Positions 52,282-64,000 of a DNA stretch of 64,000 nucleotides are shown here, in pieces (the stretch's first letter is position 1; every line of letters begins with the position of its first letter). The DNA comes from Tamilnaduibacter salinus. Lineage in GTDB: Bacteria; Pseudomonadota; Gammaproteobacteria; Pseudomonadales; Oleiphilaceae. The DNA is taken from contig NZ_QEKQ01000009.1 of assembly GCF_003096655.1 (NCBI RefSeq), forward strand, positions 70,937 to 134,936, in the 5' to 3' direction. The notes under the pieces were generated by a model. It ran no database searches. It saw only the letters and a program-made list of their open reading frames with translations, and was not told the origin of the DNA. The translations under genes were made by a program, and so were the position numbers.

Positions 52282-54747
52282 TCAGAACAGCTGTTGCGGC
52301 ATCTGGCCGTCGCTGTTGCTGTCGTTGCTGCCATCGTTGGAGGCCGTGGCGTCAATGTCCACCGGTTCCGGCGCGTTTTCGGTCCGGAAGATTTCAAACA
52401 GGGTGTTCTTGCTGTCGGGGCGTGCCCGCTTCCCCGTCTCGGCGTCAATCTTGACGGTCACCAGTCCGTTGGGGCGTGGCATGTTGGCGGGTTCTGTCCC
52501 GGCCAGAGCGACCTCCATGTAGTCCGCCCAGACCGGAAGCGCTGCGGTGGCGCCATATTCGCCGCGGCCCATCGGCTGAGGCTGGTCAAAGCCGACCCAG
52601 GCGCTGGCTGCCAGGTTGTGATTGAAGCCGGAGAACCAGGCGTCCCGCTGCTGGTTGGTCGTGCCGGTTTTGCCGGCGATGTCATCCCGGCCAAGTGCCC
52701 GGGCCCTACGCCCGGTCCCCAGCCTCACCACGTCCTTCATCATGGAGTGAAGGATGTAGACGGAGCGCTCGTCCGCCACTCGTGGTGCCGGCTGGATGGC
52801 CGGAAAGCCCACGGCGGGTGTCGGGCGGCCTTCCGTCAGCTGCTCGCAATTGTCGTCGCAGGTGACGACGGCTGGCGCCTCGTAAACGACATCGCCGTCG
52901 CTGTTGCGTACGGTTTGTACGAAGTAGGGCGAGACGTTGTAGCCACCGTTGGCAATCACGGCGAAACCGCGGGCGATTTCCATTGGTGTCAGCGTGCCGC
53001 TGCCCAGCGCCAGTGATAGATCGCGGGACATCTGGCTGGTATCAATGCCCAGCTGCCCGAGATACTCGACGGTGTTGTCGATGCCCAGCTCGCGCAGCAG
53101 ACGGATGGAGACCAGGTTTCTTGACCGATAGAGCGCCTTGCGCAGCCGGGTCGGGCCGTAGAATTCGCCGCTGGCATTCTGGGGGCGCCAAGTGGTTTCC
53201 AGGTCGATGTCGTCGAAGACAATGGGAGCGTCGTTGATCAGGGTCGCTGGCGTCTTCCCGTGTTCCAGAGCCGCCAGGTACAGGAACGGTTTGAAGTTGG
53301 AGCCGGGCTGGCGGCGTGCCTGAGTCGCCCGGTTGTATTTACTCTGGGAGAAGCTGAATCCGCCCGTCAGGGACTGGATACCACCGGTGTGCGGATCCAG
53401 TGAAACCAGAGCGCCCTGGACTTCTGGAACCTGCGACAGGCGCACCGAGGTCGGCCCGGGTGTCTCGCTCGGTGCTGCGCCGCGCGACAGGGGCGATGCC
53501 ATCGGAATGCCCTCGACGTACACGACATCCCCGACTGACACGACATCCGCCGGTGATTCTGGTGTCGGGCCGAGCCGGTTGCGCGAGCGGAACGGGCGAG
53601 CCCAGGTCATCGTGTCGAATGCCATTGTGGCCGGCCCGATTGTGTCGGCGTAAACCCTCGCGGCTGCATCGGAAACACCGGTGACGACCGCCGGGTAAAG
53701 GCCGGCATAGGACTCGTGCGGCGCCAGGATCGACTGGAAATCGCCGGAGGCCATGTCCGACTCGGAGGCCTGGGCTACCGGGCCGCGGTAGCCATGTCGC
53801 CGGTCATAGGCCTTTAATCCGTTCCTTAGGGCTTGGTTGGCGGTGGACTGGCGGGTACTGTCGATCGTGAGAGAGACTTCATAACCGTCGGTATAGGCCT
53901 GGTCGCCAAAACGCTCGACCATCCATGTCCGGGTCATCTCTGCCAGATAATCTGCCTCAAGGGCGGACTCCGCACCGTGGTAGCGGGCCGTTACCGGCGC
54001 GTCCGATGCCAGCTCATGCGCGGCCTGCCCGATATATTCGAGGTCGTGCATGCGCTGGAGAATCCAGTTCCGGCGGATCAGGGCCCGTTCCGGATTCGCC
54101 AGCGGGTTGTACGCTGACGGTGCCTTGGGCAGGCCGGCGAGCATGGCCATCTGGGCCAGTGTGAGTTCCCGCACGGGTTGGCCGTAATAGACCTCAGCGG
54201 CCGCTTGTAGCCCATACGCACGATTGCCCAGATAGATCTTGTTGAAATAGAGCTCAATGATGGTCGATTTCGACAGTTCCTGCTCCATCTGAAGGGCCAG
54301 CAGGATTTCGTTGAATTTCCGAATGAATGTGCGATCGCGTGTCAAAAAGTAATTTTTTGCAACCTGCATCGTTATTGTGCTGCCGCCAGAGCGGATAGAG
54401 CCTGTCGATACAAGCTCCCACGCGGCCCGCACGAGGCCTTTGATATCGACCCCTGAATGCTCATAGAATCGGGCGTCTTCGGCGGCCAGGAAGGCCTGCA
54501 ACTGCAACTCAGGAATCTGGTCGATTGTGACCGGCTCCCTTCTCTTTTCGCCGAATTCTGCTATTAATCTGTTGTCGCTGGAATAAATCCGCAACGGCGT
54601 CTGTAGTTGGATATCGAGGATCTGTTCGACGTCCGGAAGGCCCGGGCGGAGATATAGGTAAAAACTGGACAGTGTCATGGCGCCCAGTGCCAAACCGGCC
54701 AGAAAACACCAGAACAGGGAGTGTGTCAGTTTGCGCATGCGTGACAT
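52282..54747 (-). CDS. mrcA: penicillin-binding protein 1A (bifunctional transglycosylase/transpeptidase)
   Basis: Class A PBP making and cross-linking peptidoglycan in the periplasm. 821 residues: cytoplasmic tail and TM (about 12-32), GT51 domain with AAEDARFYEHSGVD and RSGGSTITMQVAKN, an OB-like insert (about 310-430), then the transpeptidase with GSNFKPF (SxxK serine), SRN and GKTGTTN. The C-terminal linker is acidic and Asn/Ser-rich. Length and layout match PBP1a. It diverges from pilM, the conserved arrangement ponA-pilMNOPQ. Confidence 0.96.
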   Translation of the reverse strand: MSRMRKLTHSLFWCFLAGLALGAMTLSSFYLYLRPGLPDVEQILDIQLQTPLRIYSSDNRLIAEFGEKRREPVTIDQIPELQLQAFLAAEDARFYEHSGVDIKGLVRAAWELVSTGSIRSGGSTITMQVAKNYFLTRDRTFIRKFNEILLALQMEQELSKSTIIELYFNKIYLGNRAYGLQAAAEVYYGQPVRELTLAQMAMLAGLPKAPSAYNPLANPERALIRRNWILQRMHDLEYIGQAAHELASDAPVTARYHGAESALEADYLAEMTRTWMVERFGDQAYTDGYEVSLTIDSTRQSTANQALRNGLKAYDRRHGYRGPVAQASESDMASGDFQSILAPHESYAGLYPAVVTGVSDAAARVYADTIGPATMAFDTMTWARPFRSRNRLGPTPESPADVVSVGDVVYVEGIPMASPLSRGAAPSETPGPTSVRLSQVPEVQGALVSLDPHTGGIQSLTGGFSFSQSKYNRATQARRQPGSNFKPFLYLAALEHGKTPATLINDAPIVFDDIDLETTWRPQNASGEFYGPTRLRKALYRSRNLVSIRLLRELGIDNTVEYLGQLGIDTSQMSRDLSLALGSGTLTPMEIARGFAVIANGGYNVSPYFVQTVRNSDGDVVYEAPAVVTCDDNCEQLTEGRPTPAVGFPAIQPAPRVADERSVYILHSMMKDVVRLGTGRRARALGRDDIAGKTGTTNQQRDAWFSGFNHNLAASAWVGFDQPQPMGRGEYGATAALPVWADYMEVALAGTEPANMPRPNGLVTVKIDAETGKRARPDSKNTLFEIFRTENAPEPVDIDATASNDGSNDSNSDGQMPQQLF

Positions 54748-54951
54748 TTTTTTCTGACAAGTGTTGGATATAGGTCTATCATCTGAGAAATTGCTTTAGA
54801 AGCGGAGCCCATCCAGCGATGCTACTCTGCAATCCTCATCGGTTAAAGCGGCATTGTATCGTTTGGGCGCCAGAATTTCTCTTACGGAATGACAAGAATC
54901 CGGCCCCTGAAGGTCGGACCTGACGAGCCGATACAGGAAAGGTAATCGTGA

Positions 54952-56084
<1,133 letters not shown>

Positions 56085-56085
<1 letters not shown>

Positions 56086-56657
56086 TGGCAAAGATTAACC
56101 TGCGCCCCTGGCGAGAAGAGCTCCGCGCGGAGAAGCAACAGCAGTTTGTGGTCATGCTGGTGGGTGCCGTCATTGTCGCAGCGGGCCTGTCGTTTCTCTG
56201 GAAGACACACGTCGAAGGGCAAATCGACTACCAGGAGTCGCGTAATACCTACGTTGAGAACGCGACCAAGGAACTCGACAGCCAGATCAAGGAAATCGAG
56301 AATCTGCGCCGGCAGAGGGATGAGCTGATCGCCCGGATGCAGGTCATTCAGGATCTCCAGGGTAAGCGTCCGGTCATCGTCCGGGTGTTCGATCAGCTGG
56401 TGCGCACATTGCCAGACGGTCTTTTCTACACTGACCTGAAAAAGAACGGCGACAAGCTCTCGATGGTGGGGATGGCCGAGTCCAACAGTCGGATTTCCAA
56501 CCTGATGCGTCAGTTGGAGGAGTCGGACTGGTTTTCAGGTCCCAACCTGACCAACGTGTCGGCGGCGGACAACCGTCGTGCCGGATACAGCCAGTTCAAC
56601 CTGTCGGTCAATCAGGAGACGCCGAAACCCGAGAATGAAGGGGAGGAGACAGAATGA
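56085..56657 (+). CDS. pilN: type IV pilus assembly protein PilN
   Basis: Bitopic inner-membrane alignment protein. 190 residues: the N-terminal INLRPWREELR is the PilM-binding motif (INLLPWR), a TM helix lies at about 22-43, then a coiled coil (about 45-95) and a ferredoxin-like periplasmic domain. Its ATG shares the last base of the pilM stop. Confidence 0.95.
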
Positions 56658-57265
56658 GCCTTGTGGACTCCCTGAAAAAGCTGAACGATCTGGATGTCAA
56701 CGACCTCGACATCAACAACGCCGGCATCTGGCCCATGCCGGTCAAGATCATCGTCGCACTGATTCTTTTTGGGTTGGTTCTCGGTGGCGGTTACTGGTTT
56801 TTTGTCAAGGATCAGTACACCGAACTGGACCGTGTCTCGGACCGGGAGCAGGAGCTTCGCCAGGAATACGAAAACAAGGCCTACAAAGTGGCCAATCTGG
56901 ATGTTTTCAAGCGACAGATGGCCGAGATGGAGGAAACCTTTGGCGCCCTGGTCAAGCAACTGCCGAGTGACACCGAGGTTCCCGGCCTGCTGGAAGACAT
57001 TACCAATACGGCGAAAGGCAATGGCCTGCAACTCCAGGAGGTCACTCTGCAACCCGAGCAGCAGAAGGATTTCTACGTTGAGCTGCCGATCAACATCCGC
57101 GTCCGGGGTGGCTATCACGAGTTGGGGTCGTTTGTGAGCGCTGTCGCTGGTCTGCCGCGAATCGTGACATTGCATGACTTTACCATTAAACCCACCAGTG
57201 GTGACGGAGATCAGCTGGATATGCAGGTTCTGGCCCGCACCTATCGTTATCGGGCCGGGGAGTAG
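56654..57265 (+). CDS. pilO: type IV pilus assembly protein PilO
   Basis: Partner of PilN in the inner-membrane alignment complex. 203 residues: a short cytoplasmic part (LNDLDVNDLDINNAGIWP, the PilO opening), TM at about 36-56, a coiled coil, then a ferredoxin-like domain with LHDFTIKP. The start overlaps pilN by 4 bp. Confidence 0.95.
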   Translation: MSLVDSLKKLNDLDVNDLDINNAGIWPMPVKIIVALILFGLVLGGGYWFFVKDQYTELDRVSDREQELRQEYENKAYKVANLDVFKRQMAEMEETFGALVKQLPSDTEVPGLLEDITNTAKGNGLQLQEVTLQPEQQKDFYVELPINIRVRGGYHELGSFVSAVAGLPRIVTLHDFTIKPTSGDGDQLDMQVLARTYRYRAGE

Positions 57266-57271
57266 TGTGAT

Positions 57272-57817
57272 ATGACCCGAGGATGGAAAGGTTGGATCAG
57301 CCTCTGTGTTCTGCCGTTCGTGGTGGCATGCTCCCAGAACGAAGGGTTCGATGACCTGGATCGTTTCATGAAAGAAGCCCGGGAGCAGCCGAGAGGGCAC
57401 GTCGAGCCTCTGCCAGAGTTCAAGGCCTATGAGGCTTTCAGTTATTCGGCGGCGGATCGTCGCTCGCCCTTTGAGCCGCCAGTAGAGGTTCAGCTCACGA
57501 TGGTCGATGAGCAGGCGCCGAAAAGTGACGTCAAACCCAACCTCGACCGACCGAAGGAGGTTCTGGAGAATTTCCAGATATCTCAACTGACAATGGTGGG
57601 TACGCTCCAGCGCCCTAATGGTGATGGAGAACTCTTTGCATTGATTCGGGATAACACCGGTGGCGTTCATCGCGTCACGGAGGGTAACTACATGGGGCAG
57701 AACTACGGTCGTGTGGTCGGCGTCAACGAGACGCGGATCGAGCTGGTTGAAATTGTGCCCAATGGCCAGGGCGGTTGGGTCAAGCGCCCGCGCTCCCTGT
57801 CACTGAACGAGGGGTAG
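57272..57817 (+). CDS. pilP: type IV pilus lipoprotein PilP
   Basis: Inner-membrane lipoprotein linking PilNO to the secretin. 181 residues with a lipobox FVVAC (Cys21), AYSYSAADRRSPFEPP-like SYSAADRRSPFEPP as in PilP, a linker, and a beta domain with LTMVGTLQRPNG and GVHRVTEGNYMGQNYG. Confidence 0.95.
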   Translation: MTRGWKGWISLCVLPFVVACSQNEGFDDLDRFMKEAREQPRGHVEPLPEFKAYEAFSYSAADRRSPFEPPVEVQLTMVDEQAPKSDVKPNLDRPKEVLENFQISQLTMVGTLQRPNGDGELFALIRDNTGGVHRVTEGNYMGQNYGRVVGVNETRIELVEIVPNGQGGWVKRPRSLSLNEG

Positions 57818-57827
57818 GAGCGGCGAC

Positions 57828-59969
57828 ATGGTAGACAATCGAAAGACGAACGAACAAAAAGGTTTTGGGTCGAGGCTTACGATGTTCAGAAAAATCGGGT
57901 TACTGATTGGCATGACGGCACTGGCGCTGGCTTCTGGCGTTGCCAGTGCCGTCAGCCTGCAGGATGTCTCCTTCAATGCGTTGCCGGGCGACGGAACAGA
58001 GGTCAGGCTGCAGTTTGACGGGCAGCCTCCGGAGCCGACCGGCTATACCATTGACCGCCCGGCCCGGATTGCTGTGGACCTGAAAGGCACCAGCAGCGCC
58101 CTGGCGAAGCGCAGTATGGCCCTCGGCAATGGCAATGCGCAGAGCATGACCGTTGTGGAGGCCAATGACCGGACCCGCCTGATCTTCAACCTGGTTGAGC
58201 TGGTGCCTTATACCACCAGCGTCGCTGGCGACACCATCACCATGACCATCGGAGGTGGGGACGGCGCGACCGATGAAGCCGCGAATCAGTCGGGCGGTGC
58301 TGACGTCGAGGCGGTCGTCGCTCAGAGCCGTCAGCGTGAGGCGGGCGACGGACAGGGTATTACCGGCGTCGACTTCAGCCGCAGCGGCGACGGCGCGGGC
58401 CAGGTCAAGGTAACGCTCGCCGGCCCGAGTGTGCCGGTGGATCTGAGCGAAGCGGGCGGCAACATTCGGCTCGTTGTGGACGATGCGCAGGCCCCTGAAC
58501 GTCTGCGTCGCCGGCTCGATGTGACCGACTTCGCGACCCCGGTCAGCAAGATTGAAACTTACATGGAAGACGGCAACACCGTTGTTGAAATCCACCCGGA
58601 AGGCAATTACGACTACCTGGCCTATCAGGCCGGCAATCAGTTTACCGTCAGTGTCGAGCCACTGACCCAGGAAGAGGCCGAACAGCGGCAGGAAGACAAG
58701 TTCCCGTACACGGGTGAGAAGTTGTCCCTGAACTTCCAGAACATTGAGGTGCGTTCGGTGTTGCAGCTGATTGCGGATTTCACGGGCCTGAACCTGGTCG
58801 CCAGTGACACCGTCAGCGGCAGTATCACGTTGCGGCTTGAGAATGTGCCCTGGGATCAGGCGCTTGAGCTGATCCTTAAAACGAAGGGACTGGACAAGCG
58901 CCAGGTCGGCAATGTTCTGCTGGTTGCGCCCGCCGAGGAAATCGCGGCCCGCGAAAAGCTGGAGCTGGAGACCCAGAAGCAGATCGAGGAACTGGCACCG
59001 GTTCGCCTGGATATCGTTCAGGTCAACTACGCCAAGGCAGCGGACATCGTGAGTCTCATCAAGGCGGATGAGGAACTGATTTCGGATCGGGGCTTCATCT
59101 CCTCGGACGCACGGACCAACACGATCAGTGTCCGGGAGACCAACGAGAAGCTGGAGCAGATCCGCCGACTGGTCAGCACCTGGGACGTCCCGGTCCGTCA
59201 GGTGGCCATTGAGGCGCGGATTGTCCGGGCCCAGACCGACGTTGCGGAAGAGCTGGGCATCCAGTGGGGTGGCGGTGCTTACGATGTGGACGGCAATACC
59301 GTGACCACCATCGGCGGCTCGCAAGGCACGAACCAGGAGCTGCGCGACGCGGCTTCCGGCCAGGGCGATGGTGTCCTGACGTTCCCGGGAGCGCTCGCGG
59401 TGGATCTGGGCGTGGCCGCTCCGAACTCCACGCTCGCGATCGGTGTCGGTAGCGACGACTTCCTGGTGGATCTTGAGTTGTCTGCCCTGGAGAGTGATGG
59501 CAAGGCCGAGTTGGTGTCCCAGCCGAAGGTCGTGACAGCGGACCGTCAGACGGCCAGCATCAAGTCGGGCGAGGAAATTCCGTATCAGGAAGCCTCTTCT
59601 AGCGGGGCGACGTCCGTGTCCTTCAAGGAAGCAGCGCTGTCTCTGGAGGTCACGCCTCAGATCACACCGGATGACAAGATCATCATGGACCTGTTGGTCA
59701 GCCAGGATTCCCGTGGCCAGGTAACGGCAGGTATTCCGGCCATCAACACGAACGAAGTGGCGACTCAGCTCCTGGTGGCGGACGGCGAGACCGTGGTGCT
59801 TGGCGGTATCTTCGAGTCAGAACAGGCCACAACGATCTCCAAAACGCCGTTCCTGGGCGACATCCCGTATCTTGGCGCCCTTTTCAAGCGGGTCGAGCAC
59901 GTGGACGAGCGAAGCGAGCTGCTGATTTTCATCACGCCGCGGATCATGCGGGGCGAGATGATTGAATAA
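57828..59969 (+). CDS. pilQ: type IV pilus secretin PilQ
   Basis: Outer-membrane multimeric channel for the pilus. 713 residues from ATG 57828, preceded by AGGAG; an internal ATG at 57882 (MFRKIGLLIG) would start directly at the signal peptide. After the signal (ending near VASA) come two AMIN peptidoglycan-binding domains (about 45-130 and 180-285), secretin N domains (LNFQNIEVRSVLQLIADFTGLN) and the secretin barrel with SQPKVVTADRQTASIKSGEEIPYQ and LFKRVEHVDERSELLIFITPRI. Confidence 0.96.
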   Translation: MVDNRKTNEQKGFGSRLTMFRKIGLLIGMTALALASGVASAVSLQDVSFNALPGDGTEVRLQFDGQPPEPTGYTIDRPARIAVDLKGTSSALAKRSMALGNGNAQSMTVVEANDRTRLIFNLVELVPYTTSVAGDTITMTIGGGDGATDEAANQSGGADVEAVVAQSRQREAGDGQGITGVDFSRSGDGAGQVKVTLAGPSVPVDLSEAGGNIRLVVDDAQAPERLRRRLDVTDFATPVSKIETYMEDGNTVVEIHPEGNYDYLAYQAGNQFTVSVEPLTQEEAEQRQEDKFPYTGEKLSLNFQNIEVRSVLQLIADFTGLNLVASDTVSGSITLRLENVPWDQALELILKTKGLDKRQVGNVLLVAPAEEIAAREKLELETQKQIEELAPVRLDIVQVNYAKAADIVSLIKADEELISDRGFISSDARTNTISVRETNEKLEQIRRLVSTWDVPVRQVAIEARIVRAQTDVAEELGIQWGGGAYDVDGNTVTTIGGSQGTNQELRDAASGQGDGVLTFPGALAVDLGVAAPNSTLAIGVGSDDFLVDLELSALESDGKAELVSQPKVVTADRQTASIKSGEEIPYQEASSSGATSVSFKEAALSLEVTPQITPDDKIIMDLLVSQDSRGQVTAGIPAINTNEVATQLLVADGETVVLGGIFESEQATTISKTPFLGDIPYLGALFKRVEHVDERSELLIFITPRIMRGEMIE

Positions 59970-59987
59970 CGAACGGCAGGCGTTCTC

Positions 59988-60016
59988 AAAGCCGCTCCCA
60001 AGGGAGCGGCTTTTTT
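59988..60016 (+). terminator. strong rho-independent terminator after pilQ
   Basis: 12-bp perfect stem (AAAGCCGCTCCC with GGGAGCGGCTTT) with an AA centre and six T residues. It separates the pilMNOPQ operon from aroKB. Confidence 0.93.
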
Positions 60017-60071
60017 GTATCAGTCCCTCTTGACAGGGGCGCTGGCGCATTTCTTGGCGGGGCAGGCGCTG

Positions 60072-60080
60072 TGCTATCCT
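60072..60080 (+). promoter_or_regulatory. aroK: candidate extended -10 element for aroKB
   Basis: TGCTATCCT lies 33 nt before the aroK ATG. A TTGACA is present at 60030-60035 but is too far upstream (39 nt) to pair with it. Confidence 0.35.
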
Positions 60081-60113
60081 TGCCGATTCGATTTTTCTGG
60101 AAGAGCGGACACC

Positions 60114-60686
60114 ATGTCATCCTTGCCTGAACGACTGGTTCTGGTTGGTCCAATGGGCGCCGGCAAAAGTACCATTGGTCGGTTGCTGGCCCGGGAACTG
60201 GGTTACGATTTTGTTGATACGGATCGACTGATCGAAGAACGTTGTGGCGCCAATATTCCTTGGATCTTTGATGTGGAAGGCGAAGCTGGCTTCCGCGCTC
60301 GAGAGACCGCGATGCTGGAAGAAATGGCGGGCCGGAGTCGTCTGGTGTTGGCGACCGGCGGCGGTGCCGTGCTCAATCCGGACAACCGCCCCCTTATGCG
60401 ACAGGGAGCGTGGGTCATCTATCTTAAGACGTCTGTCGATCAGCAGTACGCAAGGACGCGCCGGGATCGCAACCGACCACTGCTTCAGAAGGACAACCCG
60501 CGCGCAATCCTGGAGACGCTCTTCCGGGAACGCGATCCGGTCTACGATGAGGTATCTGACATGACGGTCCTGACGGATCACCGCAGCCCCCGCTCTGTTG
60601 TTCGAGAGCTTCGTGATGCGTTGGGAGGCGCGCATGAAGAGAGCGGCGTGGGTCCGTTGGGTCCCAGAAAGAGGGCGGACTCATGA
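60114..60686 (+). CDS. aroK: shikimate kinase
   Basis: Phosphorylates shikimate with ATP, fifth step of chorismate synthesis. 190 residues: Walker [10 protein letters not shown] (12-20), [11 protein letters not shown] with the shikimate-binding Asp, FRARE, TGGGAVL, and RDRNRPLL in the lid. The substrate-side segment reads [15 protein letters not shown] as in AroK proteins. ATG 60114 has GGAAGAG upstream. It overlaps aroB by 4 bp. Confidence 0.96.
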   Translation: MSSLPERLVLVGPMGAGKSTIGRLLARELGYDFVDTDRLIEERCGANIPWIFDVEGEAGFRARETAMLEEMAGRSRLVLATGGGAVLNPDNRPLMRQGAWVIYLKTSVDQQYARTRRDRNRPLLQKDNPRAILETLFRERDPVYDEVSDMTVLTDHRSPRSVVRELRDALGGAHEESGVGPLGPRKRADS

Positions 60687-61777
60687 GCGGTGTTCGGCGA
60701 GAGCTACGGGTTGAGCTCGGAGAGCGGAGCTATCCGATTCTGATTGGTACCGGTTTGCTGGGGCATTACGATCTGACGCCCTGGGTGATGGGTGACCGGG
60801 TGATGGTGGTCACCAATGAGACCGTCGCGCCCCTCTACCGTGACCGGCTGGACGCCTGCTTCCCCGGGAAACAGGTGGACCATGTGGTGCTGCCGGATGG
60901 CGAGGCCTACAAGGACCAGGAAACATTGACCCGGGTTTATGACGCCCTTCTTGAGAAGCGCCATACCCGGCGCACCACCGTGGTGGCATTGGGTGGTGGC
61001 GTCATCGGTGATATGGCGGGTTTTGCGGCGGCCTGTTACCAGAGAGGGGTTCCGTTTATTCAGGTGCCGACAACGCTACTCTCGCAGGTGGATTCATCGG
61101 TGGGGGGCAAGACCGGAATCAATCACCCACTGGGCAAGAACATGATCGGGGCGTTTCATCAGCCCGAGGCCGTGCTGATCGATACGGACACGCTCACGAC
61201 CCTGCCGGAGCGTGAGGTGCCGGCGGGCCTGGCGGAAGTCATCAAATACGGCCTGATCCGGGAGCCGGAGTTTCTGGCGTGGCTGGAAGAGCACGTCGAA
61301 GCCCTGCTGTCGCTTTCTCCGGATGCACTGGCCGAGGCGATCTACCGCTCCTGCGCCTGCAAGGCGGGTGTCGTCGCCGTCGACGAGCGCGAGGGTGGGC
61401 TGCGGGCTATTCTCAATCTTGGGCATACTTTCGGGCATGCGATCGAGACTCATACCGGCTACGGATCCTGGCTCCACGGCGAAGCGGTGGGTTTGGGGAT
61501 GCTTATGGCGGCGGATTTATCGTGCCGAATGGGCCTGATCAATGAGATCGAACGGGAGCGGGTCCGTCGCCTGCTCCAGCGTGCCCACCTGCCGGCAAGG
61601 CCACCATCGGATATGACGCCGGATGACTTCCTGCGGCGGATGGCCGTGGACAAGAAAAATGTGGATGGCCGGATGCGCCTTGTCATTATGCGGCAACTTG
61701 GTGAGGCGTTCGTGACCGATGAGGTCGAGCCGGAGAATCTCCGGGCGACATTGACGCATTTTTGCGAATCGGCCTGA
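60683..61777 (+). CDS. aroB: 3-dehydroquinate synthase
   Basis: Converts DAHP to 3-dehydroquinate using NAD+ and a divalent metal. 364 residues: [18 protein letters not shown] (NAD site), [19 protein letters not shown], the metal ligands in [11 protein letters not shown] (Glu), [11 protein letters not shown] and [10 protein letters not shown] (His). Length and motifs are standard. Start is ATGA-coupled to aroK. Confidence 0.97.
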   Translation: MSGVRRELRVELGERSYPILIGTGLLGHYDLTPWVMGDRVMVVTNETVAPLYRDRLDACFPGKQVDHVVLPDGEAYKDQETLTRVYDALLEKRHTRRTTVVALGGGVIGDMAGFAAACYQRGVPFIQVPTTLLSQVDSSVGGKTGINHPLGKNMIGAFHQPEAVLIDTDTLTTLPEREVPAGLAEVIKYGLIREPEFLAWLEEHVEALLSLSPDALAEAIYRSCACKAGVVAVDEREGGLRAILNLGHTFGHAIETHTGYGSWLHGEAVGLGMLMAADLSCRMGLINEIERERVRRLLQRAHLPARPPSDMTPDDFLRRMAVDKKNVDGRMRLVIMRQLGEAFVTDEVEPENLRATLTHFCESA

Positions 61778-61804
61778 CGCTGCTTCGAACACGGACGACA
61801 TGTC

Positions 61805-63376
<1,572 letters not shown>

Positions 63377-63455
63377 CCCCGCGTACTGACGATGCTTTCG
63401 TGACTCATTTCCTCAACGACCCATTCCAATAACATGCCAGAGTCGTTTGGCTCAT

Positions 63456-63484
63456 TTGAGTACGTAATAGTACGTATGTAAAAT
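63456..63484 (+). promoter_or_regulatory. gltB: candidate sigma-70 promoter for gltB with TACGTA repeats
   Basis: TTGAGT (63456-63461), 17-nt spacer and TAAAAT (63479-63484). Two TACGTA palindromes (63461-63466 and 63471-63476) lie in the spacer exactly 10 bp apart, so on one DNA face; this could be an operator. Confidence 0.5.
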
Positions 63485-63577
63485 GCTGAGCCCCCATTTT
63501 CAGTGTCAGGAGTGCGATTGGGCAGATGTGTGCCTTAAGATCCTGATTGAAAAGATTTTTTAGATGAGAGAACGCTT

Positions 63578-64000
63578 ATGATGACAGGTTTGTATCGTCC
63601 CGAAGAGGTTCGGGACAACTGTGGATTCGGCCTGATCGCCCACATGGAGGGTGAGGCCAGCCACAAGTTGCTGCAAACTGCCATCGAGTCGCTGACCTGC
63701 ATGACCCACCGTGGCGGGATTGCGGCTGACGGCAAGACCGGGGATGGCTGCGGCCTGCTACTGCAGAAACCGGATGTCTTCCTGCGCAAAGCCGCAAAGG
63801 AGAGCCTTGGCCACTCGCTGGGCGACCTCTACGGCGTTGGCATGGTGTTCCTGAACCCGGACGAACAGAAGGCGCGCCGTGGTCGTGAAACCATCGAAAA
63901 ACACTTGATCGATCAGGGGCTGTCGGTGGTTGGCTGGCGTGTCGTGCCGACCAACAACGACTGTCTCGGGCCAATGGCTGTGGACTGTCTGCCGCGCATT
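63578..64000 (+). CDS. gltB: glutamate synthase large subunit, N-terminal part (3' end outside window)
   Basis: NADPH-dependent GOGAT makes two glutamates from glutamine and 2-oxoglutarate. Only the first 141 residues are visible. After a short propeptide ([14 protein letters not shown]) comes [15 protein letters not shown], where Cys15 becomes the N-terminal nucleophile of the class II amidotransferase after cleavage; [23 protein letters not shown] is also conserved. The start may be ATG 63578 or 63581. Following damX is the order known in pseudomonads. Confidence 0.96.
   Translation, partial: MMTGLYRPEEVRDNCGFGLIAHMEGEASHKLLQTAIESLTCMTHRGGIAADGKTGDGCGLLLQKPDVFLRKAAKESLGHSLGDLYGVGMVFLNPDEQKARRGRETIEKHLIDQGLSVVGWRVVPTNNDCLGPMAVDCLPRI

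Noticed and set aside
57900-59324. 474-codon open frame opposite pilQ
   Set aside because: Shadow of pilQ with no recognisable domain.
60030-60035. TTGACA as the -35 box for aroK
   Set aside because: The nearest good -10 (60075) is 39 nt away; no -10 lies at 16-18 nt.

Overview
The window is chromosomal DNA of a Gram-negative gammaproteobacterium with high G+C. Evidence for this is an outer-membrane porin, TolC, lipid A and Kdo enzymes, the pilMNOPQ-aroK-aroB block, hslVU next to argS and priA, and the nudF-yqiB-cpdA-yqiA run. The order glnE-ilvE-(LPS genes)-waaA and priA-argS-hslVU-maeB-ponA-pilMNOPQ-aroKB-damX-gltB is close to what is known in pseudomonads and relatives. The porin and several cytosolic proteins are rich in Asp and Glu, which suggests a marine or halophilic organism; I cannot name a family.

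Layout. 1-9.8 kb: 3' end of typA, pip, dtd, an acidic porin with a strong terminator, a CYTH protein, a patch of nested repeats, a two-helix K+ channel, and glnE. 9.8-28.2 kb: ilvE followed by a lipopolysaccharide locus. It holds a Kdo kinase, two LpxL-family acyltransferases, about eight predicted glycosyltransferases, a WaaL-type ligase, a sulfotransferase, a PbgA/YejM homologue, a YrbL-like kinase, an ELM1-like protein and waaA. Ten of these genes (26833 down to 16680) lie head to tail on the minus strand with overlaps or short gaps and look like one operon. No heptosyltransferase is recognisable here. 28.2-36 kb: a nested repeat, tolC, a TPP riboswitch with thiC, nudF-yqiB-cpdA-yqiA and gcvH. 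36-45 kb: an HDOD protein, an imelysin-like lipoprotein with a HAD phosphatase, rppH-ptsP, a patatin-like protein, hslU and hslV. 45-54.7 kb: an FtsN-like SPOR protein, argS, priA, a structured mobile-like element, rpmE, maeB and ponA. 54.7-64 kb: pilMNOPQ, aroK, aroB, a DamX-like protein and the start of gltB.

The most unusual content is non-coding. Two intergenic elements of almost equal length (28371-28633 on the minus strand and 49905-50168 on the plus strand) have long terminal inverted repeats and share loop sequences. Their helices differ in sequence but stay complementary in each copy, which is the mark of a conserved fold in RNA or single-stranded DNA. The first copy is inserted inside another repeat, whose uninterrupted version is at 5196-5404. 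A wider family of GTAG-headed palindromes resembling REP sequences is scattered through the intergenic gaps.

Functionally, the LPS genes cover late lipid A acylation, Kdo transfer and phosphorylation, outer-core assembly, possible sulfation and ligation. PbgA in the same operon may tie LPS output to LpxC control. The rest is conserved housekeeping: nitrogen regulation (glnE, ptsP, gltB), RNA turnover (rppH), proteolysis (hslVU), replication restart (priA), peptidoglycan synthesis (ponA), division (SPOR proteins), type IV pili and the shikimate pathway.
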